This document shows, in pieces, positions 29,201 to 35,679 of a stretch of DNA of 64,000 nucleotides (position 1 is its first letter; the number at the start of each line of letters is the position of its first letter). Origin of the DNA: Thermococcus sp. (GTDB lineage Archaea > Methanobacteriota_B > Thermococci > Thermococcales > Thermococcaceae). The notes under the pieces are model-generated. The model had not been told where the DNA came from, searched no databases, and saw nothing but the letters and a program-made list of their open reading frames with translations. The stretch is taken from assembly GCF_015521605.1 (NCBI RefSeq), contig NZ_WANV01000041.1:1-64000 (forward strand), read 5' to 3'. The translations under genes were made by a program, and so were the position numbers.

Positions 29201-31213
29201 TGGGAAGACGGCACATGCTCCCTCTGGAGCGGGAGCTTGCCTTTAAAGGCAGGCAACAACACCGTCGTTATTCACGCCGTTGATGACTTCGGGAACACGG
29301 CAAACCTGAGCCTCTGGATCTACCTCAACCCGAGCGCGCCGGTTATCTACATTGAAAGCCCAGAGGAGAAGGTCTACAACTCAAGGAAAGTCTGGCTCAA
29401 CTACACCGTCATAAACCACGACCTCCTCGGCGTCAGGGCATATCTAGATGGCTCGCTCCTCTCAAGCGAGGCAAACCACTCCCAGCTGGTCACCCTCGAC
29501 TACGGGTGGCACAACCTCACCGTTTACGCCTGGGACGTGAGCCACAACGTCAGCAAGACCGTTCTCTTCAGGGTGAACGAGCCCCCGGAGGTGGACTTCA
29601 CCTGGAGCGCCGACTACCTGACGGTTAACTTCACAGCAATCGCAAGCGACCCCGACGGAATCTCAAGATATCTCTGGGACTTCGGCGACGGTTGGACCAG
29701 CGAGGAGGCGAACCCGGTTCACGTCTATGCTCAAGGTGGAATTTACAACGTTACATTAACAGTATGGGACGCCTACAACCTGAGCGCGAGCTTTACAAAG
29801 AGGGTTGAGGTCATCGCCAACGTGAGCCTTGAGAGGAACGAGAGCTACACCTTCACCCGAGACTTCGGCTTCTACAACACTACCTCCTGGGAAGGCTTTA
29901 GGAGGGACTTCGAGAACTGGACTGTCAAAGTGCTCTCGGAGATAAACATCTCCACGGAAGGCTTTGACGAGGTCTTCAGCGTGAGCGCTGGGAGCTGGAG
30001 TCTAATAAGCTGGAACGAGAACTTAACGACAGGTTCAGGAAGTGGCTGGATAAACGCGACCTACCTGAGGACGGCAGTGATAAGGGGCCTTATTGACCAC
30101 AACGAGACGACTTTACTGCTCCTCCAGAGGGTCGGCCTCCTCGGGAACGCCAGCAACGTGAAGGACACTGTTCCTCCCGAGGTGGTGGTGCTCTTCCCAG
30201 AGAACGTGACTTATGACTACAACCTGAGCGAGATACGGGCGAATGTGCACGATGAATCGGGGGTAAGCTCTGTAACAGTTGCGCTCGACGGGGTTGAGAT
30301 TCCGATGGTTCCCTCCAACGGGACGTGGGTGGCCAGCGTGAGCGTCGGAGACGGAAGGCACCGGCTCATTGTTAGGGCATCGGACATCTGGGGCAACGTT
30401 GGAACGGCAGAGCTCAACTTCACCGTTAACACCAGTGTCAGGGTGGAGCACATCAACGGGACGGAAATTATCACGATTCCGGGCGAACTTGAGAGCAAGG
30501 CATCGGTTTCCAACGACACAATCAGGGTAATGGTATGGGACAGCGACTGGAAGAGAGTCTTCGAGTTCCCGAAGGAAAGGCGGCTCGTTATCGACGAGAG
30601 GATCTTCAAAGAGCCGTGGCTCTTGATCAGGAGCTCAGCCTCGCTGAGAGAGACACTCACCGTTATGAAGGAGTTCAGGACGGAAAGGGAGCGCCACCAG
30701 AGACTGTGGGTCAGGGCTGTGATAGAAGCCGAGAGGAACGGCTACGCGGTGCTAATGGTACCTCTGGAGAACATGAAGGTCGTGAACGTTACAGTCGAGA
30801 AGAACGGGACAACTTACAGGCTTGGGACCGAGCCGCTCGAAGGGGTCGGCTACTACGGCACCGCCGCGGGCTATCTCTACGTGGTCGTCTCCGGTGACCC
30901 CGTGGTAGAGCTTGTACTGGAGGAGTACCTTGAGGCAACCGCACCGGGAATGAACTGGATACTCGTCGGGTTCTACTGGCAGATGGGCTACCAGAGGCTC
31001 GCCAGGGACTTTGAGGAGTTGCTCCAGAACGTCACCAACCAGAGCGTCATCGACGAGGCAATGGGGCTGCACATAAAGGCGATGGCATATTATGCCATGG
31101 GCTGGGAACACTATCCAAACGCCCCACTGTGGTATGTAATCTATATGAGAAAGGCCTATCTGTTGGAGAAGGAGGCCCTTGAGGTTCTCAGAAGGGAGCT
31201 CGTCCTAATCTAG
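17276..31213 (+). CDS. 4,645-codon secreted CARDB-repeat surface protein
   Basis: This is an uninterrupted 13.9 kb frame. Residues 1-31 are a signal peptide (LSILVLAVLLTSLV, cleavage near VSAQDG). Residues 35-330 hold a first CARDB domain with an inserted beta domain (VSTNGYIELLG motif). To about residue 1840 there are some 14 CARDB repeats, each ending in an acidic ESNN-like motif. Then come Ig-like (about 1850-2020), FN3 (about 2023-2100), further CARDB-like and BACON-like domains (to 2685), a carboxypeptidase-regulatory-like fold (2688-2775), a Cys-containing region (about 2885-3230), PKD (about 3640-3720), two copies of a roughly 150-residue module with a second PKD between them, and a unique C-terminus. 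N-glycosylation sequons are very dense. No C-terminal membrane helix is seen, so attachment to the cell is unclear. The TTG start is coupled to the 71-aa ORF. Confidence 0.9.
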   Translation: MRRTLSILVLAVLLTSLVPPRAVGVGRVSAQDGEPPDLWIHGEGYAVSGDEVIINATLENFGGASGPFNVTFKVFTPMSPSPVVEVPFQWINTTGYLDDAVIAGYGDYIENGSAVLSEDDGYFIYRLPFTLNFFGRDITNISVSTNGYIELLGRWEEPDLGSTYGVHMDEDYSMSDIIFALDDDLETEDGYLLVVGFPDKVVVEWFGSTYEDWDSYSNPLNFQVVIFANGTIRWSYRLLEYSSYSYDLFTGYYSKVAGKTVGFEKAGGKSFEVQIPSGSPAVERVEVSGIPEGGSTNVSITLPLGEYYVKIIADDEENLNDPYRGDNVAELGVWPGDYWIESASIGGVTPGERVEINFTVGSTSKNPSAVVELLRNGKVEGRRYLYRRDFTNGTASGSLSWLAQGGSYNLTLVVKADGDINETNNAYPLGEYNLPLPNFRIVNYTVRLPSCLGERALILVNVTNDGDINWSDVWVRGVLVYNGSTTSYSSSVDIESGETVEVALSPFVIAGTLTGVRIEVDPYERVAESNESDNSLTVPLSRTYESPDFTVGSMEVPASVSTGNTYYINATIENLGGCYARSVRVNLYENGYYESYAYTTINGSTKVSLRWTPSDVGEVNLTVVVDPSNYIPELNESNNRLSKTVFVTGPDIVITNVTLLSFDGITGSEATFNVTLKNLGEAFTRSFTIKLEGALGYSSAYVSGGMGPGEDKWVTISAPLNGGNSTLRFIADYYDSIVETNESNNVFTYRVSVPLPNFIVDSIEMPDNTVGHVPVNITIKNIGAPYNGTGYPIRGRVYVENFNSSPSYGHFVIDAFLPSNGTYTYHLDYLLIQAPGGLINVTVNYPAEVNESSLEDNSLVTNYATGYPDLTVHLALPSEIKAGQDVQVNLTVLNTGNATLRVENLYWWSNELGLKVNLTDENGKSIIRTYELAPVTLPPGGSVTETADIPFNGGLSTLRAIADYEGDWIESNESNNVAEVTVSVEEPDPFIASYSVPEEVLNGSASLYQEYPIRVNVSNAGGDLEGGFYVTLLDNGSYAYSYWISSLASGEVREVTLYYTPKPGEHNVTIAVDYYDYWIEANESNNNATFRVSFGRPDFAVVNFSVPEELLNGSAYLYKGYPVRVNVTNLGANFGSSLYVRLYDNGSGRGSAYLDGLKAGEVKEVTLYYYPEPGEHNLTVRLDPYDSYPEENENNNEVFLGNVSFGKPELVPVGITWEPYNFTSGQIVTFKVYVTNLGQAFYEGFYTRVEIWNGSSRLSYGTVYSPDPNFGTNETKEITWRWYNAKPGNLTVKVIVDYYDYIPELNESNNEYTAYLGEVGTPDFVLENLSVGELAYGKWVDVNVTLRNLGEAIYRPFSVLFNISGELYYRTVYGIGSNESVRLNFRWYADKVGDIAITIKADPGDQIIESDESNNEVSGSYYIEAPDLTISSYEWVGEDIARGYLTYRVNVTNLGGDTYRGFYIAMYVDGSLKAQAWVGSLMGGETVEKTISWRFNVGGTHEVKLVVDPGDQIPEVNESNNEVKTSVTIDLPDIVVTSLSAPEMHANAFFPVNVTVRNAGSQDIERSFPVVIYQDGKYLGGAWVSSLPAGGEANVTVWIRPYPGDSTIKAVADSGNYVTEVNGTNNERSISVHVKAPDIKVVSLSPGSFTYSGETANATVTVRNIGDYETGAFLIVVRNGAKTLGRAYAPSLAPGEEMNVTVAWTTDPGSYNLTAVADPGNAIREWDEDNNEVAVQVNVPAPDLVVTSFAYSGREVVGAYFNFTVTVENAGNTTMLPFHVGIYANSTLVAVKFIRGLGGGERVTLSFTNAWRARYGAYTLRAVADPFNELGELDESNNEENLSVLIADEKAPYPAQLYPANGSFTNEPIVGVLLRDEGSGVDLLKSELRLYLNGNPVDGSSIFTYGWLLFQNSTPLPDGNYTAMAVAYDKAGNSRTYTWSFVLDREPPEIRTNVTDGALYNGSVLPAVEVRDENLRDYTVTVNGRPFSGRAIRTDGTYTLEVEAVDKAGNRAELKVTFSVNGIPHPPSGLTVNLNGSYVELNWLPSGDSDIAGYYVYRDGIRLNDEPVEVTHFRDIYAGSLNYSVTAVDFAGFESDPAHLFPARLHISPERLATGYPALINVTIENFDGVANGTLTLELIDVFGDVIGRLEREVELSPGNITETFVATVPEGLGSLRASLTVHGSSTEVLLPVKPTEAGAPEITVYSPRTGLPTLVEVKLTNHGSAPLDTSTALLKLGNATGEPLSPLLVLMPGGSATLSYRVVPEERGTYNLTFRLVGIVAIKEVEVRDPVTNPVLVSTEGFVRGGRARIYVTFRNTGSAPLMVRGVSVLGMQRSLSVTVPPNLSFTTSFNYIVPADAPDEMTINATVRTDVGDFTRVITVPTEEPPYNANVTVGSVFEVGEDVTIEGFAYNASGLLPNVTVRVAIARGDFVREYAVMTDETGHFTLTFRLYPREAGHFIVSATHPSVLTLERDGEFDIVGITVRPDVYALKVTKEFSGKIEVTLVNHWEESNVSVSVNAPAWLNVTVPSRITLRPGVNRVEIALSSDNAVNGTATITFRTTQLGLEIEKNLTINLTVLPPEPIIVAEPRALEVGVLTNETASRSITIKNVGFEMLRNVTVTSSLDWVKVTSNFTQLAPKEAESIALYIAPPSNLTGTFEGSIRVSSSNHRDVIIPVRITVTPNATGVITVIAMDPNATRLSGAEVVLYNGYAHFEGKTDENGTITFTGVPVGDYTLFVSEESHYTVSKTVTVEAGVEKNVTAVLMPSILQVEWEVVPVTIQDVYIIKHEIGYTTYVPAPEIRSYGGDLEVYVDYEKLAEAGFVELHGQLIVTNTHPYVSVFNITFDSGGSHYIDVEFAVDKIDELKPGESVVVPYVVRIYYQRSPPINPCLHETKTFYLKAGVVCVEEAGKITLKAQKVHQIVVKPTCDGCWKSLALLAGKTAFLFLGKKVGDALGKIDDTNIANTVAGEALGNLESIYDAYAQMVMNPTSENIEHFVKVFNAGKDNLADILSAPFASNPALYWEMRHELASYQLTVVKDSNGRVTGFAVSTTNAPTYVYAMGVVSTTNGQVKVDWKKAASIANNLASPIVSKLGVVGAGLTNGLSLITLLDKIAEELPPYLIQAGANCLVCALHNNCTPPQTEEPSTFQLIRYGSLGGYGGGIAGLPAVGDGDGETSVGRFTCEGLPKPEENSAESSDNSLDTQSCPSCSVQAFEKAGSVAGGRVCRTIPLSGKVLGDNGGTVQPLQEGGDDYPDNTLHMCIDLVITIEQRVTFERQAFRASLKFTNTNANYSLSDVNVSVLFFDSEGNPANDKFFLRLDEKSGLTGDTLPPQGQAKLRWLIIPKVGAAEKFRTRYYVMANITARVGNTTLVYETWPALIEVEPVPQLELDYVIPPRVYGDDPYTPEKEPPVPFVFGVRVKNVGYGIAKNLRIASAQPKIEKANYPGVYIDFRILGTMVNGRKVPNSLTIDFGDLNPGESSTAAWIMIAEVTGDFVYYNATFRHSDELGGNETSLIKEVRTHFLLRAFNNTASDDGMLDFLVDDDRDGIPEMILDSSGENYAVLPVNFTNETGRGFVKVIPLVRSPDWIYMTVPVTGYMRAVRSDGKEPIAQWIENGKLHILDLGTAEFYVLKSNRRPVPVISYNGPAVVNKTVAFDASLSYDPDGRIARYLWRIGNESFEGARLNYTFTKPGVYNVTLTVWDDEGANASITEAVEVFLGPRFSENLTVEPEWGVVPFNVSVYLNVTNTGDAPGTYNATLYLDGSTIAWNALMIEPGEWRVFAFTVEINETGEHLIEVNNLSAVVTGYLNVSLERNESYAFSRDFSHYTGFYWEGFRKDFENWTAEVLSEINVSTEGFDEVFSVTAGNWSLMNWNESLDYRNSTGWIDATYERNTTVIGIAGFNYTTLRIRQVVSLFANASKEVDTAPPVLEVSPGSGVYEEVPTFNVTACDETNVTVWGSVGNESRDFTKLWEDGTCSLWSGSLPLKAGNNTVVIHAVDDFGNTANLSLWIYLNPSAPVIYIESPEEKVYNSRKVWLNYTVINHDLLGVRAYLDGSLLSSEANHSQLVTLDYGWHNLTVYAWDVSHNVSKTVLFRVNEPPEVDFTWSADYLTVNFTAIASDPDGISRYLWDFGDGWTSEEANPVHVYAQGGIYNVTLTVWDAYNLSASFTKRVEVIANVSLERNESYTFTRDFGFYNTTSWEGFRRDFENWTVKVLSEINISTEGFDEVFSVSAGSWSLISWNENLTTGSGSGWINATYLRTAVIRGLIDHNETTLLLLQRVGLLGNASNVKDTVPPEVVVLFPENVTYDYNLSEIRANVHDESGVSSVTVALDGVEIPMVPSNGTWVASVSVGDGRHRLIVRASDIWGNVGTAELNFTVNTSVRVEHINGTEIITIPGELESKASVSNDTIRVMVWDSDWKRVFEFPKERRLVIDERIFKEPWLLIRSSASLRETLTVMKEFRTERERHQRLWVRAVIEAERNGYAVLMVPLENMKVVNVTVEKNGTTYRLGTEPLEGVGYYGTAAGYLYVVVSGDPVVELVLEEYLEATAPGMNWILVGFYWQMGYQRLARDFEELLQNVTNQSVIDEAMGLHIKAMAYYAMGWEHYPNAPLWYVIYMRKAYLLEKEALEVLRRELVLI

Positions 31214-31279
31214 CTCCTGTTTCCATTTTCCGCAAGGGATTTATACTTTTTTACCATCTTCTATTATTCGGGGGAACAT

Positions 31280-33544
31280 ATGGAGATACGATCCCTGCTC
31301 AAGGCCCTTTCCAGCGAGGCTAACCTCCAGATACTTTCCGTACTCAGATCTGGATCTTTCCATCCTAGGGAGCTCGCCCGGCTTCTCCAGAGGGACGAGA
31401 GTGACATTTCCAGGCGCCTCAAGAACCTTGAGAGGCTCGGTCTTGTTGAAGGGAGATGGGTTCGAGTAGATGGAAAAAACGTCAGGATATACTCTCTAAA
31501 GGTCGGCGAGCTGAGCATAACCTTTGAACCGGGGGAGGTGAGGGTCAAGACGGGTGGAGAAACTTCCTACAAGTTCCCGATAAGGTGGGAGAAGAGGCCC
31601 AATGTTGACCTCTTCGTAGGCAGGGAGGAAGAGCTAAAAGTTCTCAGGAACTCCAAGGGAGTTGTCGTTGTTTACGGCATCGCTGGAATTGGAAAGACAA
31701 CGCTTGTTGCCAGGGCATTTCCTGAGGCCTACTGGTACTCGATGACGGGCATGGAGGACTTCGACTACCTGGCCTGGCAGTTTGGGCTTTTCCTGAACTC
31801 CTTCGGCTGGACAAACTTAATAGACTACTTGAGGAGCGGTGGGAGGGAGGAGGGCGAGATTTTAGAGCTCGTTTTGGAGGGACTTGAGAACACCAGAAGC
31901 ACGGTCGTTATAGATGACCTCCACAAGTGTGAGGACGAGAGGGTTTTTAGGATGCTCTCCTACCTTGCCCCCAAGCTCGAAGAGGGAAGGGTTGTCGTTA
32001 CAACGAGGGTGAGGCCAAACCTTGGAATAGAGGGTGTTGTCTACATCCACCTCAAGGGCCTTGAGCCGGAGGAAGCCTACCAGCTGGTCCGGCTCAAAGG
32101 AAAGGAAATTCCTCCCGAGGAGTTCGCCGGCATTTACGAGCTGACCCTTGGACACCCACTCGCAATAAACCTGGTCATAGAAAGTTCGGGCCTTCAGGAA
32201 AAGGGTAGGGAAAATCTCTTTGACTTTCTCTTCAACGAGGTCTATCAGAGGCTCGGAGATGATGAGAGGAGAATGCTCTCGCTCCTCTCCCTTTTCGAAG
32301 AGCCCCTCGAATACGAGGCCGTGAGGTTCCTCTACGGGAGCAAGAACTCCTTCCCTGTGCTCTATTCCCTCATAAGGAGGGGGCTCGTTGAAAGGAGAGG
32401 CGACTACTACTTCCTCCACGAGATGATAAAGGGCTTCGCCAGGCAGGTCGGGGAGATCGATGAGAGGAGTGCCTACCTCAGATACATAAGATACCTCCTC
32501 GAAAGGCCTGCGCCGAGGAGCTTTCTTCTGGCCTTCAAGTACGCGGTGAAGGCAGGTGCGAGGGACATGGTCAGGGATCTCGTCCTCCTCCGCATCAGGA
32601 AGTTCCGCCGAATCGTTACGGACTTCTCAAGGGCATACCTCAGGCTACTCTCCGAGGTTGCCGACGACCCACACGCAAAGCTCGAAATGGGCATGGTGCA
32701 CTTCCAGAACGGGCTGTTCGAGAAGGCCAAGAAACTGTGGCTGGAGGCCGAGCCGGAACTTGAGGGTGTATTTAAAGCCGAGGTGGAGGCCCTGATGGCC
32801 GACCTGTCAATAGAACTCACCGACTTCGAGAGTGCCAGGGAATACCTAGAAAAAACGAGAAAGCTGGCAGAAGAGCTGAACGATACATACGTCTGGCTCT
32901 CTTACTATATAGAGAGAACCAAGTACGAGTTCTACCAGGGAAACCTTGAAGGGGCTTTGGAGAGCGCCTTCAAGGAGCTCGAACTGGTGAGGAAGCTGAA
33001 GGACATCGAGGAAGAGCCATTGGTTCTGCTCCACGTCGGAGACATATACGCAGAGATGGGACACTACCTGAAGGCGATACGCTACTACGAGGAAGCCATG
33101 AGACTCTCAAGGGCCTACGGGATACGTTCTCTGGAGCACACCTCTTATATGGAGCTCACAAAAGGGTATTACGGGCTTGGGGAGTATGAAAAGGCCGTGG
33201 AATACGCCACAAAGGCCGCCGAGTACTTCCTGAAAGTCAGAAACTACAGAAGGGCCGTCGACACGATGGCCTACCGGTGTGTGTCATACATCGCCCTCGG
33301 AGAGCTGGATAAGGCCGAGGCCGATGCGAGGGAAATTATAAGAATAGCCCAGAGCACGGGTTACCCCCTCGGCTGGGCGGGCTATCTCTTCCTCGGTGCC
33401 GTGGAGAAGCTCAGGGGAGGGGACGGGAACGAGTACTTTGAGATGGGGAAGGAAAAGCTCCGTGAGTATGAGTGGCTTTACAGGGCCGTCCTTGAGGGGT
33501 TGGGGAAGGTATTTGACGTTTCGTGGCTGAAGAAGGGAGACTAA
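31280..33544 (+). CDS. wHTH-STAND ATPase-TPR regulator
   Basis: This 754-aa protein has the layout of a signal-responsive transcription regulator. Residues 1-75 are an ArsR-like winged helix (FHPRELARLLQRDESDISRRLKNLERLGLV). Residues about 110-380 are a STAND NTPase with Walker A VYGIAGIGKTTLV and Walker B STVVIDDLHK, a TTRVRP sensor and a GHPLAINL motif typical of the NACHT/AP-ATPase group. Residues about 480-740 are TPR-like helical repeats (YLKAIRYYEEAMRLSRAYG; YEKAVEYATKAAEYF). MalT-like proteins in bacteria use the same order of parts in reverse. ATG 31280 follows GGGGAA; a TATA box ATTTATACTT is at about 31240. It lies 66 bases after the giant surface gene, which is a plausible target. 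Confidence 0.88.
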   Translation: MEIRSLLKALSSEANLQILSVLRSGSFHPRELARLLQRDESDISRRLKNLERLGLVEGRWVRVDGKNVRIYSLKVGELSITFEPGEVRVKTGGETSYKFPIRWEKRPNVDLFVGREEELKVLRNSKGVVVVYGIAGIGKTTLVARAFPEAYWYSMTGMEDFDYLAWQFGLFLNSFGWTNLIDYLRSGGREEGEILELVLEGLENTRSTVVIDDLHKCEDERVFRMLSYLAPKLEEGRVVVTTRVRPNLGIEGVVYIHLKGLEPEEAYQLVRLKGKEIPPEEFAGIYELTLGHPLAINLVIESSGLQEKGRENLFDFLFNEVYQRLGDDERRMLSLLSLFEEPLEYEAVRFLYGSKNSFPVLYSLIRRGLVERRGDYYFLHEMIKGFARQVGEIDERSAYLRYIRYLLERPAPRSFLLAFKYAVKAGARDMVRDLVLLRIRKFRRIVTDFSRAYLRLLSEVADDPHAKLEMGMVHFQNGLFEKAKKLWLEAEPELEGVFKAEVEALMADLSIELTDFESAREYLEKTRKLAEELNDTYVWLSYYIERTKYEFYQGNLEGALESAFKELELVRKLKDIEEEPLVLLHVGDIYAEMGHYLKAIRYYEEAMRLSRAYGIRSLEHTSYMELTKGYYGLGEYEKAVEYATKAAEYFLKVRNYRRAVDTMAYRCVSYIALGELDKAEADAREIIRIAQSTGYPLGWAGYLFLGAVEKLRGGDGNEYFEMGKEKLREYEWLYRAVLEGLGKVFDVSWLKKGD

Positions 33545-33575
33545 AATTAATAAGGCCCGGGAAGTAAGTCCAACC

Positions 33576-33650
33576 GGGCGATGAAGAGATTCATCCCTCC
33601 TGACGGGGACTCGCTCCCCCGGGATGAAGACGCGGTCCCCCCTTGAGCCC
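33576..33650 (+). ncRNA. Possible C/D-box-like small RNA
   Basis: The 123-base gap before the MBL gene holds GATGA (33580-33584), 15 bases, CTGA (33600-33603), a 19-base spacer with a GGGGA/TCCCC hairpin, GATGA (33623-33627), again exactly 15 bases, and TTGA (33643-33646). GGGC and GCCC bracket the whole, as the outer stem of a C/D K-turn would. Against it: box C lacks the leading RU, box D is TTGA, and the internal spacer is long. It is much weaker than the sRNA at 44001. Confidence 0.4.
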
Positions 33651-33667
33651 TTCTTGGAGGTGGAATA

Positions 33668-34387
33668 GTGAGAATAAGCCGAATTGAGGAGTTTCCAAGG
33701 GAGCTGGTACCGGTTGAGATTCCTCCCCACACCGTGATGCTCAGGGGTATCGGATGGGATTCCAACGTGTACCTCGTGAGAAGTGGGGAGGATGCCCTCA
33801 TAATAGACACAGGTACGGGGGTTAACTGGCACGCCTATGCCCAGATCTGGGAGAGGGAGGGCTACCTCACGGGAATAAGGAGGGCGGTGATCTTTAACAC
33901 CCACGAGCACTTCGACCACGTTGGGGGCAACGGGGCGGTGAAGAGATGGCTTGAGGGGAAAGGGGCCGAGGTTCTCTTCGCGGCCCACGAAACTACCGCG
34001 GGGGTTCTTGAGAGGGGAGACGACTACGTTATCCTCGCATACGCCTACGGGAGGAAGTTTGAGCCGCAGGCGGTGGACATCCATCTGAGAGAGGGTGACA
34101 CGCTCAGGGTGGGCTCGCTGGAGCTAGAGCTGGTTCACACGCCCGGCCACACCGCCGGGAGCTCCTGCCTCTACCTCGACGACGGAGAAACGAGGATCAT
34201 GTTCACGGGAGACACCCTTTTCAACGGCACGGTTGGCAGGACTGATCTGCCGACCGGAAACGGCTGGAAGCTCCAGGAGAGCCTTGAAAAGCTGGCGGAG
34301 TACGATGTTGACTTCGGCCTCCCCGGGCACGGTTGGGCCATCAAAGAGTGGAAGGAGAACATCAGGGACATCCTGGGGTGGCTCTGA
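33668..34387 (+). CDS. MBL-fold metallo-hydrolase
   Basis: This 239-aa protein has the metallo-beta-lactamase fold of glyoxalase II-like hydrolases. The metal motifs are THEHFDHVGG (near residue 80), HTPGHTAGS, FTGDTLF and LPGHG. The first His-x-His-x-Asp-His is complete, so two metals should bind. No thiolesterase-specific feature is visible, so the substrate is unknown. GTG 33668 follows TTGGAGGTGGA. The stop overlaps the ATG of the DUF504 gene by one base, which indicates co-translation. Confidence 0.9.
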   Translation: MRISRIEEFPRELVPVEIPPHTVMLRGIGWDSNVYLVRSGEDALIIDTGTGVNWHAYAQIWEREGYLTGIRRAVIFNTHEHFDHVGGNGAVKRWLEGKGAEVLFAAHETTAGVLERGDDYVILAYAYGRKFEPQAVDIHLREGDTLRVGSLELELVHTPGHTAGSSCLYLDDGETRIMFTGDTLFNGTVGRTDLPTGNGWKLQESLEKLAEYDVDFGLPGHGWAIKEWKENIRDILGWL

Positions 34388-34632
34388 TGAGGAAGGGTTC
34401 GGTCAAGGAAGTGCTGGCCAAGATAAAGTACGACCCCCGGGAGGAGGAGAGCGATTATTACATCGTCATCGAGCACCGCGGGGCATACGGCGACATCAAG
34501 AAAATCCCTGTGGAGTTGATAGAGCTAGGGCGCGGATACTTCTTCGTGGGAGAGGCACAGATACCATACCACCGCATCCTGAGGGTCGTCAAAAAGGACG
34601 GAACCGTGGTGTGGGAAACACGGAAGCTTTGA
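34387..34632 (+). CDS. DUF504 (UPF0248) protein
   Basis: This 81-aa protein fits the DUF504 family, common in Euryarchaeota, with the segments VLAKIKYDP, YYIVIEHRG, IPVELIELGRGYFFV and IPYHRILRV. The fold is small alpha/beta, and an RNA-linked role has been suggested in general; nothing here tests it. It starts at the ATG that overlaps the MBL stop (TGATGA), and its stop abuts the stop of the ferritin-like gene on the opposite strand. An in-frame extension to 34333 is a shadow of the MBL gene. Confidence 0.85.
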   Translation: MRKGSVKEVLAKIKYDPREEESDYYIVIEHRGAYGDIKKIPVELIELGRGYFFVGEAQIPYHRILRVVKKDGTVVWETRKL

Positions 34633-35607
34633 TCAGGATATCCTTCTGAGTTCCGACGTCAGAAGCGCCCACTCGCGCGGACTGAACGCATCCTTAACCG
34701 CCGTTGCCAGCACATACCCGTCGTGAAGTAGGGCACAGTCCTTCAGATAGAGAACCACATCCATCATGTCCTTGAAGCCCAGCTCAAGCGCCAAGTAGCC
34801 GAGATTTTGGAGAAACACCGCCCCGGTCTCGTCCCTCTCGGAGGTTTCCTTCAGAAACCTGCAGAATCTCTTCTTGAGGATGGGTATCTCCTCCGGTCGA
34901 ATTGAGTTCTCCACTTCAGTTTTGGTTATCCAGACAACTTCGATATCTGCCCCACCAAACATCTCAAGGAATTTTTTGGGGTTTTCCCTGACGGCCACGG
35001 AGAGCCTCACCCCAACATTGATCAGGTCTATGAGGAAGTACTTTGCCTTGAGCTCGTCCGTGAAAAGGTATCCCCCGGGTTCGAGCTTTTCTGGGAGTAT
35101 CTCTTCCTCCTCCAGGGAGAGCATGAGCTCGTACATCTTGCGGAGCGACTGGTAATGATCCTCCTCCATTGCGGCCAGGTTTAGGGCCAAATCCCGGCTG
35201 TCCTCATCGCTGGCAACCTTTGCCAGGAGTTCGTAGGTTTTCTTCGCGAACAGCTCGCTATCCATACAGTACTTCAGGGCGGATATGTAATCCTCAACGC
35301 TCTGGAATTCGGAATAAAACGGGGCAACCTCAACGGGCGGAGCATCGACCTTAACCGGTTCCTCACCGGGATACATCTTCTTAAAGAGCCTGTACAGCCA
35401 GTCGTGGTGGTTCTTGCTGTCCTCGCTCATCTTCAGGAACAGTGCCTTAACGCTCGCCCTACCAGCTTTGGCCGCGAGCTTGGAATAGTACTCCGCCTCC
35501 TCCAGCTCGTTGAATATTGCGTAGCTCAGAAGCTCCTTGGGAGACTTGTTTTTCAGAACCTCCACAATATCACGCATGCTGCCCGGGGCATTCTCCTTGT
35601 TTTTCAT
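34633..35607 (-). CDS. Ferritin-like domain fused to DUF835
   Basis: Residues about 20-170 form a rubrerythrin/ferritin-like four-helix bundle: the metal-ligand patterns ELEEAEYYSKLA with DSKNHHDWL in the first pair, and MDSELFAKKTYELLA with MEEDHYQSL in the second. This implies a di-iron site for peroxide or oxygen handling. Residues about 175-320 match DUF835 (GGYLFTDEL, a DIEVVWIT strand and a DGYVLATAV end), a domain widespread in Thermococcales and thought to be sensory or regulatory. The fusion suggests redox sensing. ATG 35607 has GGAGG about 10 bases upstream; Met-11 (35577) is an alternative start. Confidence 0.8.
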   Translation of the reverse strand: MKNKENAPGSMRDIVEVLKNKSPKELLSYAIFNELEEAEYYSKLAAKAGRASVKALFLKMSEDSKNHHDWLYRLFKKMYPGEEPVKVDAPPVEVAPFYSEFQSVEDYISALKYCMDSELFAKKTYELLAKVASDEDSRDLALNLAAMEEDHYQSLRKMYELMLSLEEEEILPEKLEPGGYLFTDELKAKYFLIDLINVGVRLSVAVRENPKKFLEMFGGADIEVVWITKTEVENSIRPEEIPILKKRFCRFLKETSERDETGAVFLQNLGYLALELGFKDMMDVVLYLKDCALLHDGYVLATAVKDAFSPREWALLTSELRRIS

Positions 35608-35679
35608 GTATGATGGCCTCCATTGAGTATTCGGGCAAACAACGGAAAAGCTTTTCTATGCGTTTATGAAGGGCCAACC

